64,000 nucleotides of DNA, taken from an uncultured Amphritea sp. Its GTDB lineage: Bacteria > Pseudomonadota > Gammaproteobacteria > Pseudomonadales > Balneatricaceae. Shown piece by piece: positions 18,913 to 27,629 of the stretch (its first letter is position 1; the number at the start of each line of letters is the position of its first letter). The notes below the pieces were generated by a model. The model was not told the DNA's origin. It saw nothing but the letters and a program-made list of their open reading frames with translations, and ran no database searches. Location of the stretch: the NCBI RefSeq assembly GCF_937127095.1, contig NZ_CAKZLP010000066.1:62001-126000 (forward strand), in the 5' to 3' direction. A program made the position numbers and the translations under genes.

Positions 18913-19419
18913 ATGCAGCTGAAACAGATTAACAAAGAGCGTTACGCTAAGCATTACAAACAGATTATGATCGGTGCAGTGGTTGTGGTTGCCGCGATCG
19001 CCTTAACCCTGTCTACTCTGCTGATCCAACTGATAGGCAATCCTGAGGGTAGCAATTTCTGGCTTAACCTGTCCGGTGTTGTGGTAGGGGGTGTGGTGGT
19101 GCTCTCCTTGTTACGGCGTTACCGTGAACATGACTATATGTATGAAGTGGTCTATGTCTGGGAGTTGAAGCAGATGCTCAATAAAATCTATCGTAAGCAG
19201 AAAAAAATCATGGCAGCGGTAGAGACCGGTGACCGGGAGGCGATGGTCATCATGAACTGGAGTTACAACGGTTCAGAGCAGCTGTACAATCTGGATAACA
19301 ATACTATTACCATGGACGATCTGCACCGATCAAAGAAAGCGCTGGAACAGACGATCGAGAAAAGCGGGTTTACGGTGACGATGGAAGATTTTCAGCCGGC
19401 TATGCTGGATAAGTTCTGA
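18913..19419 (+). CDS. DUF3087 domain-containing membrane protein
   Basis: A 168-residue protein with two N-terminal membrane segments (about residues 21-42 and 52-70) and a long soluble C-terminal part containing KQMLNKIYRKQKKIMAAV. The opening LKQINKERYAKHYKQIM matches the DUF3087 family. Function unknown. Transcribed alone, ending at a strong bidirectional terminator. Confidence 0.82.
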   Translation: MQLKQINKERYAKHYKQIMIGAVVVVAAIALTLSTLLIQLIGNPEGSNFWLNLSGVVVGGVVVLSLLRRYREHDYMYEVVYVWELKQMLNKIYRKQKKIMAAVETGDREAMVIMNWSYNGSEQLYNLDNNTITMDDLHRSKKALEQTIEKSGFTVTMEDFQPAMLDKF

Positions 19420-19445
19420 TTCGGGCAGACGTTATGTGCGTTTAT

Positions 19446-19472
19446 GAAAAAAGGCCCATCGGGCCTTTTTTC
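19446..19472. terminator. Bidirectional intrinsic terminator
   Basis: AAAAAAGGCCC / GGGCCTTTTTT (19447-19457 and 19461-19471) with a 3-base loop. A-run on the left and T-run on the right let it serve both the DUF3087 gene and the convergent GFA gene. Confidence 0.93.
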
Positions 19473-19489
19473 ATGGTTGACGTTAACCG

Positions 19490-19942
19490 CTACGCCTTAT
19501 TTCGCACCGGGCCTTCGGGAAAACACTCCAGCTCACTGCTGGATTCAAACCAGCAGGCGCGATAGTCAAAAAATATATTGCGGCGGGGCCGAACGCCCGG
19601 ATCCTGATCAAGTGTACCTGCCGGAATCGCTATAGTATTGGCGCCTTTCACTTCCCAGGGCAGAGATGATCCGCACCGGCTACAGAAGCAGGAGGCATAA
19701 AACTGTGCATCAGGCACTTCATAACGGGTTACCAGATCTGCCCCGCTGAGCCACTTGAATTGTTCCGATGCAACAAACATGAATGAGCCATGGGCGCTGC
19801 CAGAACTTTTTTGACAGCGACTGCAGTGACAGTATTGAAAACCTCTGGGGTCTCCCGTGTATTGATATTTTACTGCGCCACAGAGGCAGCTGCCGGTGAT
19901 GGTTTTATCTGCAGTGTTTTCTTCATGGGTCAAACTGCTCAT
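19490..19942 (-). CDS. GFA (CENP-V/GFA) domain protein
   Basis: A 150-residue zinc-binding protein of the GFA fold. Cysteine motifs: GSCLCGAVKYQY, FQYCHCSRCQKSSGSAHGSF and SCFCSRCGSSLPWE. The family includes glutathione-formaldehyde activating enzyme, but most members of this length have no proven reaction. Stands alone in a small transcription unit. Confidence 0.88.
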   Translation of the reverse strand: MSSLTHEENTADKTITGSCLCGAVKYQYTGDPRGFQYCHCSRCQKSSGSAHGSFMFVASEQFKWLSGADLVTRYEVPDAQFYASCFCSRCGSSLPWEVKGANTIAIPAGTLDQDPGVRPRRNIFFDYRACWFESSSELECFPEGPVRNKA

Positions 19943-20009
19943 AACGGTTCCTCTTTATTTCTTATTATTCTTCCTTCAGCGCTTTATCGCCGTTTAGCTG
20001 CAGGGCTCT

Positions 20010-20074
20010 TTTTAAGGGTTGCGTTGAAGATCTATGTTGAAGTGCTGTGTTGAAGGGTTGTGTTGAAGGGCTAT
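20010..20074. repeat. 13-bp tandem repeat array
   Basis: The core GTTGAAG recurs at exactly 13-bp spacing: 20023, 20036, 20049 and 20062, with a degenerate copy (TTTTAAG) at 20010. On the minus strand the units read like CTTCAACACAACC. The array begins at the mscS-like stop codon and lies between that gene and the GFA gene. It is too short and regular for a CRISPR and contains no spacers. Confidence 0.85.
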
Positions 20075-20922
20075 AGCAATTTTGGTTCCTGCTCCGAGGG
20101 GGGCGTTTTTAGCGTGACTTCACGCTGTGGGAACGGAATCTCAATCCCCGCGTTTCTGAACGCTTTGTAAATTGCCCCATTAATCTGGAACTGTAACTCA
20201 AACTGCTGCTTTGTTGGCACCCAGTAGCGATAGGCAATATTCACTGAAGAATCACCGAAGCCTGCAATGCCCACCTGCGGTGCAGGGTTCTGCACGATAG
20301 TGGCATTAGCGTTAAGTTGCTCGCTGATCAGTTCAATCGCTTTATCAGGGCTGGCGGAGTAACTGATGCCGATAGACGCTTCAACGATGGTGTTCTCAAA
20401 GGAGTTAACCAGCACCTCGCCAACAATATGTTTGTTGGGGATGGTGATAATTTCACCATCTTCAGTCGACAGTTGGGTATAGGCCAGTCGGATCTCTTCC
20501 ACTACGCCGCAGACATCATTGCAACGAATGGTATTACCGACGACGAAGGGGCGCGTCAGGATAATCGTGAAACCCGCTCCGTAGTTAGAGAAGACTCCCT
20601 GTAGTGCCAGACCAATACTGAGGGAGATCGCGCCAATGGCTGCGATAAAGGGGGCTACGCTGATGCCGAACTTACCCAGGCAGATGATGGCTACCATCGC
20701 TACCAGCAATAGCTTAATGGTACTGCTGATAAAGTTGCTGAGTGTGACATCAACATGATTACGCAGGCAGAGCCGGAGGGTCAGCTTACCAATCCAGCGG
20801 GCCACGATCAGACCAATGATGAGAATGATGATAGCCCCGATCACCTGGAAACTGTAGTTAACAAAGAAATCGATAATCAGAGTGTAAAACTGTGTCAGAG
20901 TGGCCAGTTCGTCCTTGATCAT
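20071..20922 (-). CDS. MscS family mechanosensitive ion channel
   Basis: A 283-residue inner-membrane channel that opens on hypo-osmotic shock. Three N-terminal membrane segments are seen, the last being the pore helix with the Gly/Ala pattern AAIGAISLSIGLALQGVFSNYGAGF. A beta domain follows (GNTIRCNDVCGVVEEI, TQLSTEDGEIITIPN). Length is that of E. coli MscS (286). The start region lacks extra N-terminal helices, so it is the short MscS type. Confidence 0.94.
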   Translation of the reverse strand: MIKDELATLTQFYTLIIDFFVNYSFQVIGAIIILIIGLIVARWIGKLTLRLCLRNHVDVTLSNFISSTIKLLLVAMVAIICLGKFGISVAPFIAAIGAISLSIGLALQGVFSNYGAGFTIILTRPFVVGNTIRCNDVCGVVEEIRLAYTQLSTEDGEIITIPNKHIVGEVLVNSFENTIVEASIGISYSASPDKAIELISEQLNANATIVQNPAPQVGIAGFGDSSVNIAYRYWVPTKQQFELQFQINGAIYKAFRNAGIEIPFPQREVTLKTPPSEQEPKLL

Positions 20923-20999
20923 GGACGGGTCTCCTGTATCTGTTGTCTCTTCGCTATAGAGACATCGCTATGCATATTTTACTAAATACGGCGGTACAG

Positions 21000-21509
21000 C
21001 TAACTGGCGCGGCGACCATAGTTTGGTTCGCAACCGTCCAGTAACTCAATAAATTCGATCAGCTGATCGAGCTGTCGTTCATTGTATACCGGAAATCCGT
21101 TTCGCATAAGCTCATCAGCGGTTGCACCAGAGCCTGCCTTGATGGAGCCGGTGAAATTGCCATCATAAATTTCGAGGTTACCACAGGAGGGGCTGCGGGA
21201 CTTCAGCAGGGCACAGCAACAGCCTTCACGCTGTGCAATCTCGAGGGTTTTTTCAGCGCCGGAGAGAAACTGTGGCGTAACGTCTTCACCGTTAATGTCG
21301 GTGATTCGCAGTGGGAATTTATCCTGAATCTCTGCGGGATGCCGCGGGGTAGGGAGCCCGCCTTCCTGCTCAGGACAGACAGATACAAGGCGTCCTTGCT
21401 GCTGCAAGCGGTGGATGAAATTGCTATCTATCAGATTGTCTTTGCCGTCGTAACGGACTTTACAACCTAACAGACATGCACTGATCAGTATTTTATTTTT
21501 TTTATTCAT
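21000..21509 (-). CDS. DUF523 domain-containing protein
   Basis: A 169-residue protein opening with ILISACLLGCKVRYDGKDN and VCPEQEGGLPTPRHPAEI, the signature of DUF523, plus LLKSRSPSCGNLEIYDG. Conserved cysteines suggest a metal or thiol role, but the function is unknown. Single gene, divergent from the acyl-CoA catabolic cluster. Confidence 0.88.
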   Translation of the reverse strand: MNKKNKILISACLLGCKVRYDGKDNLIDSNFIHRLQQQGRLVSVCPEQEGGLPTPRHPAEIQDKFPLRITDINGEDVTPQFLSGAEKTLEIAQREGCCCALLKSRSPSCGNLEIYDGNFTGSIKAGSGATADELMRNGFPVYNERQLDQLIEFIELLDGCEPNYGRRAS

Positions 21510-21693
21510 AATTCAGCTTGTGCATATGTGTGACAGTGTTTGACGGTGCGAATTCTAACAGCAAAACAGGGCTGTACCATTAAACTAATGCTTAAAGGTG
21601 ACATTTGTATGATCCAGGGCAGTTTGAATCCGTTGCTCGTACTACCTAAAAGCGAAAAATTTTCAATTTACTGTTTACGAATTAAGGGGTTTT

Positions 21694-21719
21694 GGGGTAT
21701 ATACTTAGGGGAATACCCC
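21694..21719 (+). promoter_or_regulatory. Palindromic operator-like site before the acyl-CoA cluster
   Basis: Inverted repeat GGGGTAT (21694-21700) / ATACCCC (21713-21719) with a 12-base centre, 62 bp before the acyl-CoA dehydrogenase start. The left arm overlaps TATACT (21700-21705), a possible -10 box. A regulator bound here would control the operon. No regulator gene is adjacent. The rest of the 272-bp gap shows no supported gene. Confidence 0.5.
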
Positions 21720-21781
21720 TATGTTTGCATTGTGAATCAATAGCGCGATAGGGAACTGATAATAAAAACCAGGAATTCCCG

Positions 21782-22939
21782 ATGTATCTGAGTCTTACCG
21801 AAGAGCAACAGATGATACAGGACACTGCCCGTCGTTTTGCGGAAAGTGAACTGGCCCCTGTTGCAGAGCAGCTGGATCAAACCAAAGATAAAACCATTCT
21901 TACCCATCATTGCCGTCAGCTTGCCGAGCTGGGATTCATGGGATTGAACATCGATGCGGAATACGGTGGCACTGAAGCCGGTGCGGTGGCTTTTAGCCTG
22001 GCTATCACCGAGATCGCCAGAGCCTGTGCCTCCACCGCCGTGACCATGTCAGTGACCAATATGGTAGCTGAGGTGATTCAGGTGGTGGGTAGTGAAGCGC
22101 AGAAACAGCAATACCTGCCAAAAATTTGTAGTGGTGAGTATCTCAGCGGAAGCTTTTGTCTGACTGAAGCCGGCGCCGGTTCGGATCCTGCATCGATGCG
22201 CACTAAAGCGGTGAAGACAGATAACGGCTGGGCTATTAGCGGTACTAAACAGTGGATTACCAGTGCGGAGTTTGCCGGAGTCTTTGTGGTGTGGGCGGTG
22301 ACCGATCCTGAGGCTAAAAAAGGCAGAGGGATCACCTGTTTTCTGGTGCCTGCCGATGCTGACGGTATCACTGTCGGTCCCGCCGAAAAGAAGATGGGGC
22401 AGCATGGTTCGGCCACCAACGAGGTGCATTTTGATCAGTGTGAAGTGCCGGATAGCGCCATTCTGGGTAAGCTAAATGATGGTTTCCGAATTGCTGTTGC
22501 GGAACTGGCAGGCGGACGTATTGGTATCGGTTCTCTGGCGCTTGGCGTGGGGCTGGCTGCTATGGATTATGCGATTGGCTATACCAAAGAGCGTCAGCAG
22601 TTTGGCAAGCCCATTGCTGATTTCCAGGGCTTGCAGTGGATGATTGCCGACCGTATGACTGAGCTTGAAGCCGCTCGTCTGTTGCTCATGAGTGCTGCAG
22701 ACCGTAAACAGCGTGGGCTGAGTTTTGCTAAAGAAGCGTCGATGGCAAAACTGTTCGCCAGCGAAAAAGCCAATCAGGCCTGTTATACCGCTCTGCAACT
22801 ACTGGGTGGTTACGGCTATATGCAGGAATACCCCCTCGAGCGGATGACCCGCGATGTCAGGATTACCTCTATCTATGAAGGTACCAGCGAGGTCCAGCGA
22901 CTGATCATCGCCCGTGAAATACTCAATGCAGCAGGCTGA
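21782..22939 (+). CDS. Acyl-CoA dehydrogenase
   Basis: FAD enzyme that introduces the alpha-beta double bond in an acyl-CoA. 385 residues. Family motifs: MYLSLTEEQQMIQDTARRFA opening, CLTEAGAGSDPASMRTKA and ISGTKQWITSAE in the middle domain, and the C-terminal LLGGYGYMQEYPLERMTRD and SIYEGTSEVQRLIIAREIL, in which the Glu of YEGTSE is in the position of the catalytic base. The chain-length or branch preference cannot be told, though short/branched-chain enzymes have this layout. First gene of a six-gene same-strand cluster. Confidence 0.94.
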   Translation: MYLSLTEEQQMIQDTARRFAESELAPVAEQLDQTKDKTILTHHCRQLAELGFMGLNIDAEYGGTEAGAVAFSLAITEIARACASTAVTMSVTNMVAEVIQVVGSEAQKQQYLPKICSGEYLSGSFCLTEAGAGSDPASMRTKAVKTDNGWAISGTKQWITSAEFAGVFVVWAVTDPEAKKGRGITCFLVPADADGITVGPAEKKMGQHGSATNEVHFDQCEVPDSAILGKLNDGFRIAVAELAGGRIGIGSLALGVGLAAMDYAIGYTKERQQFGKPIADFQGLQWMIADRMTELEAARLLLMSAADRKQRGLSFAKEASMAKLFASEKANQACYTALQLLGGYGYMQEYPLERMTRDVRITSIYEGTSEVQRLIIAREILNAAG

Positions 22940-22948
22940 GGTCTTATT

Positions 22949-24088
22949 GTGAAAGCGCCATTGAAAGGCCTGAAAGTGCTTGATCTTTCAACCCTGTTAC
23001 CCGGCCCCTATGCGACTATGTTGCTGGCTGATCTGGGGGCTGAGGTGTTGCGGGTTGAGTCTGCCTCGCGGCATGACCTGGTGCGTAATATGAAACCGCA
23101 GATTGATGGTCAGTCTGCGGCTTTCAGTTATTTGAATCGGGGCAAACAATCACTGGCACTAAACCTTAAGCACCCTGAAGCTGCAGGACTGATCCGCCAG
23201 TTGGTGCTTGAATACGATATTCTGATTGAGCAGTTCCGTCCCGGTGTCATGGCTCGCTTAGGGTTGGATTATGAAACCCTGAAACAATCCAATCCGCAAC
23301 TGATCTACTGCTCTGTTACCGGGTATGGGCAGTCCGGTCCCTACCGTGACCGGGCAGGGCATGATCTAAATTATCTGGCGCTGTCCGGCGCTGCCAGTCA
23401 TATGGGGCGAAAGTCCGCCGGGCCTGCCCCGATGGGAATGCAGGTAGCCGATGTGGCGGCGGGCTCTCACCCTGCGGTGATGGCCATTCTGGCTGCGGTT
23501 ATTGGCAGGCATAGCAGTGGCGAGGGTTGTTATCTGGATATTTCGATGGCGGATAACACTCTGGCGCTGCAGGCGTTGATGACACCGGGTGCGCTTAATG
23601 GTGGTGGTGACCCCGAACCGGAAGGTAACTTCCTCAACGGCGCTGGATTTTATGATTACTACCGCACTGCTGATGATCGGTTTATTTCCGTAGGAAGTCT
23701 GGAACCTCAGTTTCGTCAGCGTCTGGCGCAGGCGTTGAATATCCAGGATAGTCCGCCCCTGGAAGACCGGCAGTTTAAGACGTTGCTACAGCAAAAATTT
23801 ATCCATCAGGATCTGGATCACTGGTGTGAACAACTGGATGGACTGGATATCTGTGTTGAGCCGGTATTAACCGTTTCAGAAGCCGCCGAACACCCGCAGT
23901 TTAGCGCCCGTAAACTAATCGTAACTCGAGAGAGTGGTGAGCGGCAGGTCGGTTCTGCACTGGGGTTTGAAAAGCAAGCGATCCGCCCGGCGCCCCGCTG
24001 TGGTGAACAGGGGTGGCAGGTTATGGAAGGATTAGGCTATAGCGCCAGCGAGATTGACAAGCTCAGATTGTCGGGTCTGTTTGATTAA
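22949..24088 (+). CDS. Family III CoA-transferase / alpha-methylacyl-CoA racemase-like
   Basis: A 379-residue CaiB/BaiF superfamily protein with the N-terminal LKVLDLSTLLPGPYATMLLADLGAEV motif and YCSVTGYGQSGPYRDRAGHDLNYLALSG, where the Asp of GHDLNY is the conserved catalytic residue. The latter stretch is closest to alpha-methylacyl-CoA racemase. It could either move CoA between acids or racemise a 2-methylacyl-CoA before beta-oxidation. Begins with GTG 9 bases after the dehydrogenase stop, a tight operon pair. Confidence 0.85.
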   Translation: MKAPLKGLKVLDLSTLLPGPYATMLLADLGAEVLRVESASRHDLVRNMKPQIDGQSAAFSYLNRGKQSLALNLKHPEAAGLIRQLVLEYDILIEQFRPGVMARLGLDYETLKQSNPQLIYCSVTGYGQSGPYRDRAGHDLNYLALSGAASHMGRKSAGPAPMGMQVADVAAGSHPAVMAILAAVIGRHSSGEGCYLDISMADNTLALQALMTPGALNGGGDPEPEGNFLNGAGFYDYYRTADDRFISVGSLEPQFRQRLAQALNIQDSPPLEDRQFKTLLQQKFIHQDLDHWCEQLDGLDICVEPVLTVSEAAEHPQFSARKLIVTRESGERQVGSALGFEKQAIRPAPRCGEQGWQVMEGLGYSASEIDKLRLSGLFD

Positions 24089-24176
24089 AAAGCTGAAGCA
24101 TTATGCTTGAAAATTCAGATTAAAAAGATCGAATTCAAAAAGCTTAAATTAAGTAAGTACAACTAAAAGGGATGAA

Positions 24177-24214
24177 CTTGCCGGGAGAAGATAATCACGC
24201 CTTCCTGCGGCAAG
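24177..24214 (+). promoter_or_regulatory. Hairpin in the leader of the CoA ligase gene
   Basis: Imperfect 14-bp inverted repeat CTTGCCGGGAGAAG (24177-24190) / CTTCCTGCGGCAAG (24201-24214), 10-base loop, three central mismatches. It lies in the 156-bp gap before the AMP-dependent ligase gene, about 30 bases before its start. No T-run follows directly, so it may be an operator, an mRNA-stability stem or a weak attenuator rather than a terminator. Confidence 0.45.
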
Positions 24215-24244
24215 GCCTTAATAAACATAATAACGAGGCAAATA

Positions 24245-25903
24245 ATGACTATTGCTAACTATCAGGAATTTTACGATTCCTTTACTCCGTCCATGATTGA
24301 GGAACAGCTGCTTGGTGACCTGAAACAGGGGTTCAATGTCTGTGAAGAGATATGCGATCGTTGGGCTAAAGACGAAACCCGTGTGGCGCTCAATTACGAG
24401 GGCGTCAGCAGACCCGCTTCCAGCCACACCTTCGCTGAACTGCAACGCAAAGCGGCTCAATTCGCCAATATGCTCAGCGCCCGTGGTATCGGTAAGGGTG
24501 ACCGGGTGGCCTGTCTGATGCCAAGAACGCCGGAGCTGCTGGTGGTGGTATTAGGCGTATTGCGTGCCGGTGCCGTGTACCAACCACTGTTTACAGCGTT
24601 TGGTGGTGGAGCTATCGAGTACCGGGTTACCCAGGCTGAGACGAAACTGGTGGTCACCGATCCGGATAACATCTCCAAACTGGATACGGTCAATGGCTGC
24701 CCGCCAATTCTGTTGTTTAATCGGGACAATGCCGATGCTAAGTATGCCGCTTTAGATGATTTTGAGACTGAGTTAAGCGCTCAGGATTCAAACTTTGAGC
24801 CGGTTAGAATCGGCGCCGATGATCCGTTTCTGCAGATGTTTACCTCAGGTACCGTGGGTAAAGCGAAAGGGGTCGCCGTGCCTGCGCGGGCGTTGTTGTC
24901 GTTCTATGTTTACATGCGTTATGCCATCGGGCTACACCCCGAAGATCGTTACTGGAACGTTGCCGATCCGGGTTGGGCATATGGTTTGTATTACGCGGTA
25001 GTCGGGCCGCTGCTACTGGGTAATACCACCCATTTTAATGAGAACGCCTTCACCCCTGAAACAACGTACGCGATGTTGCGCAAGTACAAAATCACTAATC
25101 TGGCTGCTGCGCCAACCGCGTATCGTTTACTGATGGCCAATGATGGTTTGCTCGACAAGGCTGATAGCTTCGATTTGCGACTGGCGAGCAGCGCCGGTGA
25201 ACCACTTAATCCCGAGGTGATCGGTTGGGTTGAGCGTCGTTTAGGCTGCCCGGTTATGGATCATTATGGTCAGACTGAAACCGGTATGACCGCGTGCAAC
25301 CATCATGACCTTGAACAGCGCATTGTGCGGGTCGGTTCGATGGGCTTCTCAATGCCTGGCCACCGTGTTGTTGCGTTGGATAATGATCTGAATGAGCTGG
25401 GCGAAGGGCAGATTGGTGAATTAGCGGTGGATATGGAAAAATCCCCGCTGTTCTTCTTTCCGGGTTATACCTGGGGCGAGAAAAACCCGTTCCGGGGAAA
25501 ATACTATCTCACCGGTGACGTGGTGATCAGCCACGGTGATGGCAGTTACTCTTTCAATGGCCGGGATGACGATATTATCACCACCGCCGGATATCGTGTC
25601 GGGCCATCGGATGTTGAAAGCACGTTGCTGGAGCATCAGGCGGTTGCGGAAAGTGGTGTTATCGGTAAGCCAGATCCGGAACGGGGTGCGATCATCAAAG
25701 CCTATGTGGTGCTGAAATCACAGTATGATCCCAGCGAAGAACTGGCTGCAGAGCTGAAGAGTCATGTGCGCAGTCGTCTGTCGACCCATGCGTTCCCCCG
25801 TGAGATCGAGTTTATGGCGGAGTTGCCAAAAACCCCGAGTGGTAAAATTCAGCGGTTTATTCTTCGCAACCGGGCGAAAGATGAAGCCGATGGGATGGCG
25901 TAA
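24245..25903 (+). CDS. AMP-dependent acyl-CoA synthetase
   Basis: A 552-residue ANL-superfamily enzyme that activates a carboxylic acid to its CoA thioester via acyl-AMP. P-loop FTSGTVGKAKGVAVP (about residue 196), DHYGQTETGM (A5), YYLTGDVVISHGDGSYSFNGRDDD (A7-A8) and the catalytic Lys in KTPSGKIQRF near residue 540. The overall pattern is of the medium-chain/benzoate-CoA ligase side of the family. Substrate unknown; probably the entry step of this cluster's pathway. Confidence 0.9.
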   Translation: MTIANYQEFYDSFTPSMIEEQLLGDLKQGFNVCEEICDRWAKDETRVALNYEGVSRPASSHTFAELQRKAAQFANMLSARGIGKGDRVACLMPRTPELLVVVLGVLRAGAVYQPLFTAFGGGAIEYRVTQAETKLVVTDPDNISKLDTVNGCPPILLFNRDNADAKYAALDDFETELSAQDSNFEPVRIGADDPFLQMFTSGTVGKAKGVAVPARALLSFYVYMRYAIGLHPEDRYWNVADPGWAYGLYYAVVGPLLLGNTTHFNENAFTPETTYAMLRKYKITNLAAAPTAYRLLMANDGLLDKADSFDLRLASSAGEPLNPEVIGWVERRLGCPVMDHYGQTETGMTACNHHDLEQRIVRVGSMGFSMPGHRVVALDNDLNELGEGQIGELAVDMEKSPLFFFPGYTWGEKNPFRGKYYLTGDVVISHGDGSYSFNGRDDDIITTAGYRVGPSDVESTLLEHQAVAESGVIGKPDPERGAIIKAYVVLKSQYDPSEELAAELKSHVRSRLSTHAFPREIEFMAELPKTPSGKIQRFILRNRAKDEADGMA

Positions 25904-25905
25904 GG

Positions 25906-26373
25906 GTGGTTCAGCTAAATGCTTTGCCAGCGGAGTACCGGGTTCGCAACCCGGACTTCGCGGCCGAAGTTGAACGGGTTTTTTACCAGGCCCCGTTTGT
26001 CCGGGATCTAGGATTTCAGCTGGTCAGCTTTGAGGCTGGCCGCTGCGAAACCGGGTTGATATTGCAAGAGAAACATCTGCAGCAGGATGGTTATGTGCAT
26101 GCGGGTGTGCAGGCAACGCTGGCGGATCATTCAGCCGGCACTGCGGCAGCAACCCTGATAGCCGAGGGTCAGATTATTCTCACGGCTGAGTTTAAGGTTA
26201 ATCTGCTGCGGGCAGCAAAGGGTGAACAACTGAGTTGCCGGGCCTGGGTGTTGAAGCCTGGTGCAAACCTGATCATTGCCGAAGCTGAGGTCTACTGTGT
26301 CAGCGGCGATACCGCCGAGTTGGTATCTAAAGCGACGGTGACGCTGGCGGTGGTCGATAGTCGCAAACAATAA
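25906..26373 (+). CDS. PaaI family (hotdog) thioesterase
   Basis: A 155-residue hotdog-fold protein. The helix pattern YVHAGVQATLADHSAGTAAATL holds the PaaI-type acidic residue, and ILTAEFKVNLLRAAKGEQLSCRA follows as expected. Likely hydrolyses an acyl-CoA from the neighbouring pathway. GTG start 2 bases after the ligase stop, so translation is coupled. Confidence 0.85.
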   Translation: MVQLNALPAEYRVRNPDFAAEVERVFYQAPFVRDLGFQLVSFEAGRCETGLILQEKHLQQDGYVHAGVQATLADHSAGTAAATLIAEGQIILTAEFKVNLLRAAKGEQLSCRAWVLKPGANLIIAEAEVYCVSGDTAELVSKATVTLAVVDSRKQ

Positions 26374-26403
26374 TAATGACAACGATAAGGCGGAGTTTTT
26401 TCT

Positions 26404-26823
26404 ATGCCGGTGATGACAATAGAACAGATGAGCGGCTTTCTGGCTGAGCATTTTCCTCAGGGTGAAAAATTTGGCGTGCTGATCGGTTTGGGGGATAGCT
26501 GGGCCGAGATGAAACTGCCGGTGGATGATGAACATCTGCGTCCCGGCGGTACCGTCTCCGGACCATCAATGATGGCTCTGGCAGATGTCTGTATGTATGC
26601 GGCACTGCTGGGGCAGATCGGTCCGGTGGCACTGGCTGTAACGACCAACCTGAATATCAACTTCATGAGTAAACCTGAGGCCGGCCGGGATCTTGTTGCC
26701 CGCTGTAATCTGATGAAAGTGGGCAAGCGACTGGCGGTGGGTGAAGTGTGGATTCGCTCTGAAGGTTGTGAAGAGTTGGTGGCCCATACCACGCTGACCT
26801 ATTCCATTCCTGCGGAGCGTTAA
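26404..26823 (+). CDS. PaaI family (hotdog) thioesterase, second copy
   Basis: A 139-residue hotdog-fold protein. HLRPGGTVSGPSMMALADVCMYAALLGQIG is the catalytic helix region (Asp of ALAD), followed by TNLNINFMSKPEAGRDLVARC. Its divergence from the preceding thioesterase suggests different substrates rather than a recent duplication. RBS AAGGCGGAG lies upstream; spaced 30 bases from its neighbour. Confidence 0.85.
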   Translation: MPVMTIEQMSGFLAEHFPQGEKFGVLIGLGDSWAEMKLPVDDEHLRPGGTVSGPSMMALADVCMYAALLGQIGPVALAVTTNLNINFMSKPEAGRDLVARCNLMKVGKRLAVGEVWIRSEGCEELVAHTTLTYSIPAER

Positions 26824-26825
26824 CC

Positions 26826-27629
26826 GTGGATCTGATCGAGTGGCAGGAGCGGCTGCTGACGCTTCACGATGGAACCGAGATCTTTGCTCTGCATGGTCGG
26901 CATAAACATAACGAAGGCTGGGACAGACCCACGCTGGTGTTACTGCATGAGGCCCTCGGCCATATCGATATGTGGAAGGATTTTCCGCAGCAACTCGCAA
27001 ATAACACCTGTTTGGATCTGTTTGTCTATGAGCGCCGCGGCTATGGCCGTTCATCTTCAATAACCCTGCCGCGTCCGGATGACTATCTGGAACAGGAGGG
27101 ACGGGACTGGCTGAAACCGGTGCTGGATGCCGCAGGGCTCGATCAGATTGTGCTGGTGGGACACAGCGACGGCGGGTCCATTGCACTGATTGGTGCGGCT
27201 TGTCTGCAGGATAGGGTGGTAGCCATTATCACCGAAGCGGCTCATATCCGCATTGATTCGCTAACGACTGCAGGGATTGTCGAAGCGGTTGAGCTGTACA
27301 ACGCTACCGATTTGCCGAAAAAGTTAGAACGTTATCATGGTGAGCGCACCGATCTGCTGTTTCGCGCCTGGCATGAAACCTGGCTGCGGGAACGCTTTCA
27401 GCCGCTGGATCTGAGCGGTTATTTAAACGATATCCGCTGCCCGGCGCTGATTATCCAGGGAGAGGATGATCAGTATGGTGAAAGGGCACAGGTCGACGAT
27501 ATTGTCAGCGGTATAGGGGCGAGCGCCGAAGCGCTGTTTCTGCCAAACTGTGGCCATGTGCCTCATTTGCAGGCACAACAGATAACCCTCGATGCAATGT
27601 CAGGGTTTCTTGAGTCGTTGGGTATATGA
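26826..27629 (+). CDS. Alpha/beta hydrolase
   Basis: A 267-residue cytosolic alpha/beta-hydrolase. The oxyanion strand LVLLHEALGHIDMW, nucleophile elbow GHSDGGS (Ser near residue 116), acid in IIQGEDDQYGE and base in NCGHVPHLQ form a complete triad. GTG start 2 bases after the thioesterase stop, so it is the last gene of the cluster. Its final 30 bases overlap the 3' end of the convergent radical SAM gene. Confidence 0.9.
   Translation: MDLIEWQERLLTLHDGTEIFALHGRHKHNEGWDRPTLVLLHEALGHIDMWKDFPQQLANNTCLDLFVYERRGYGRSSSITLPRPDDYLEQEGRDWLKPVLDAAGLDQIVLVGHSDGGSIALIGAACLQDRVVAIITEAAHIRIDSLTTAGIVEAVELYNATDLPKKLERYHGERTDLLFRAWHETWLRERFQPLDLSGYLNDIRCPALIIQGEDDQYGERAQVDDIVSGIGASAEALFLPNCGHVPHLQAQQITLDAMSGFLESLGI

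Noticed and set aside
20010..20074. CRISPR array
   Set aside because: Repeats are contiguous with 13-bp period and have no unique spacers; no cas genes in the window.
21540..21743. 67-residue open frame in the promoter gap
   Set aside because: No RBS or domain; overlaps the operator-like palindrome.
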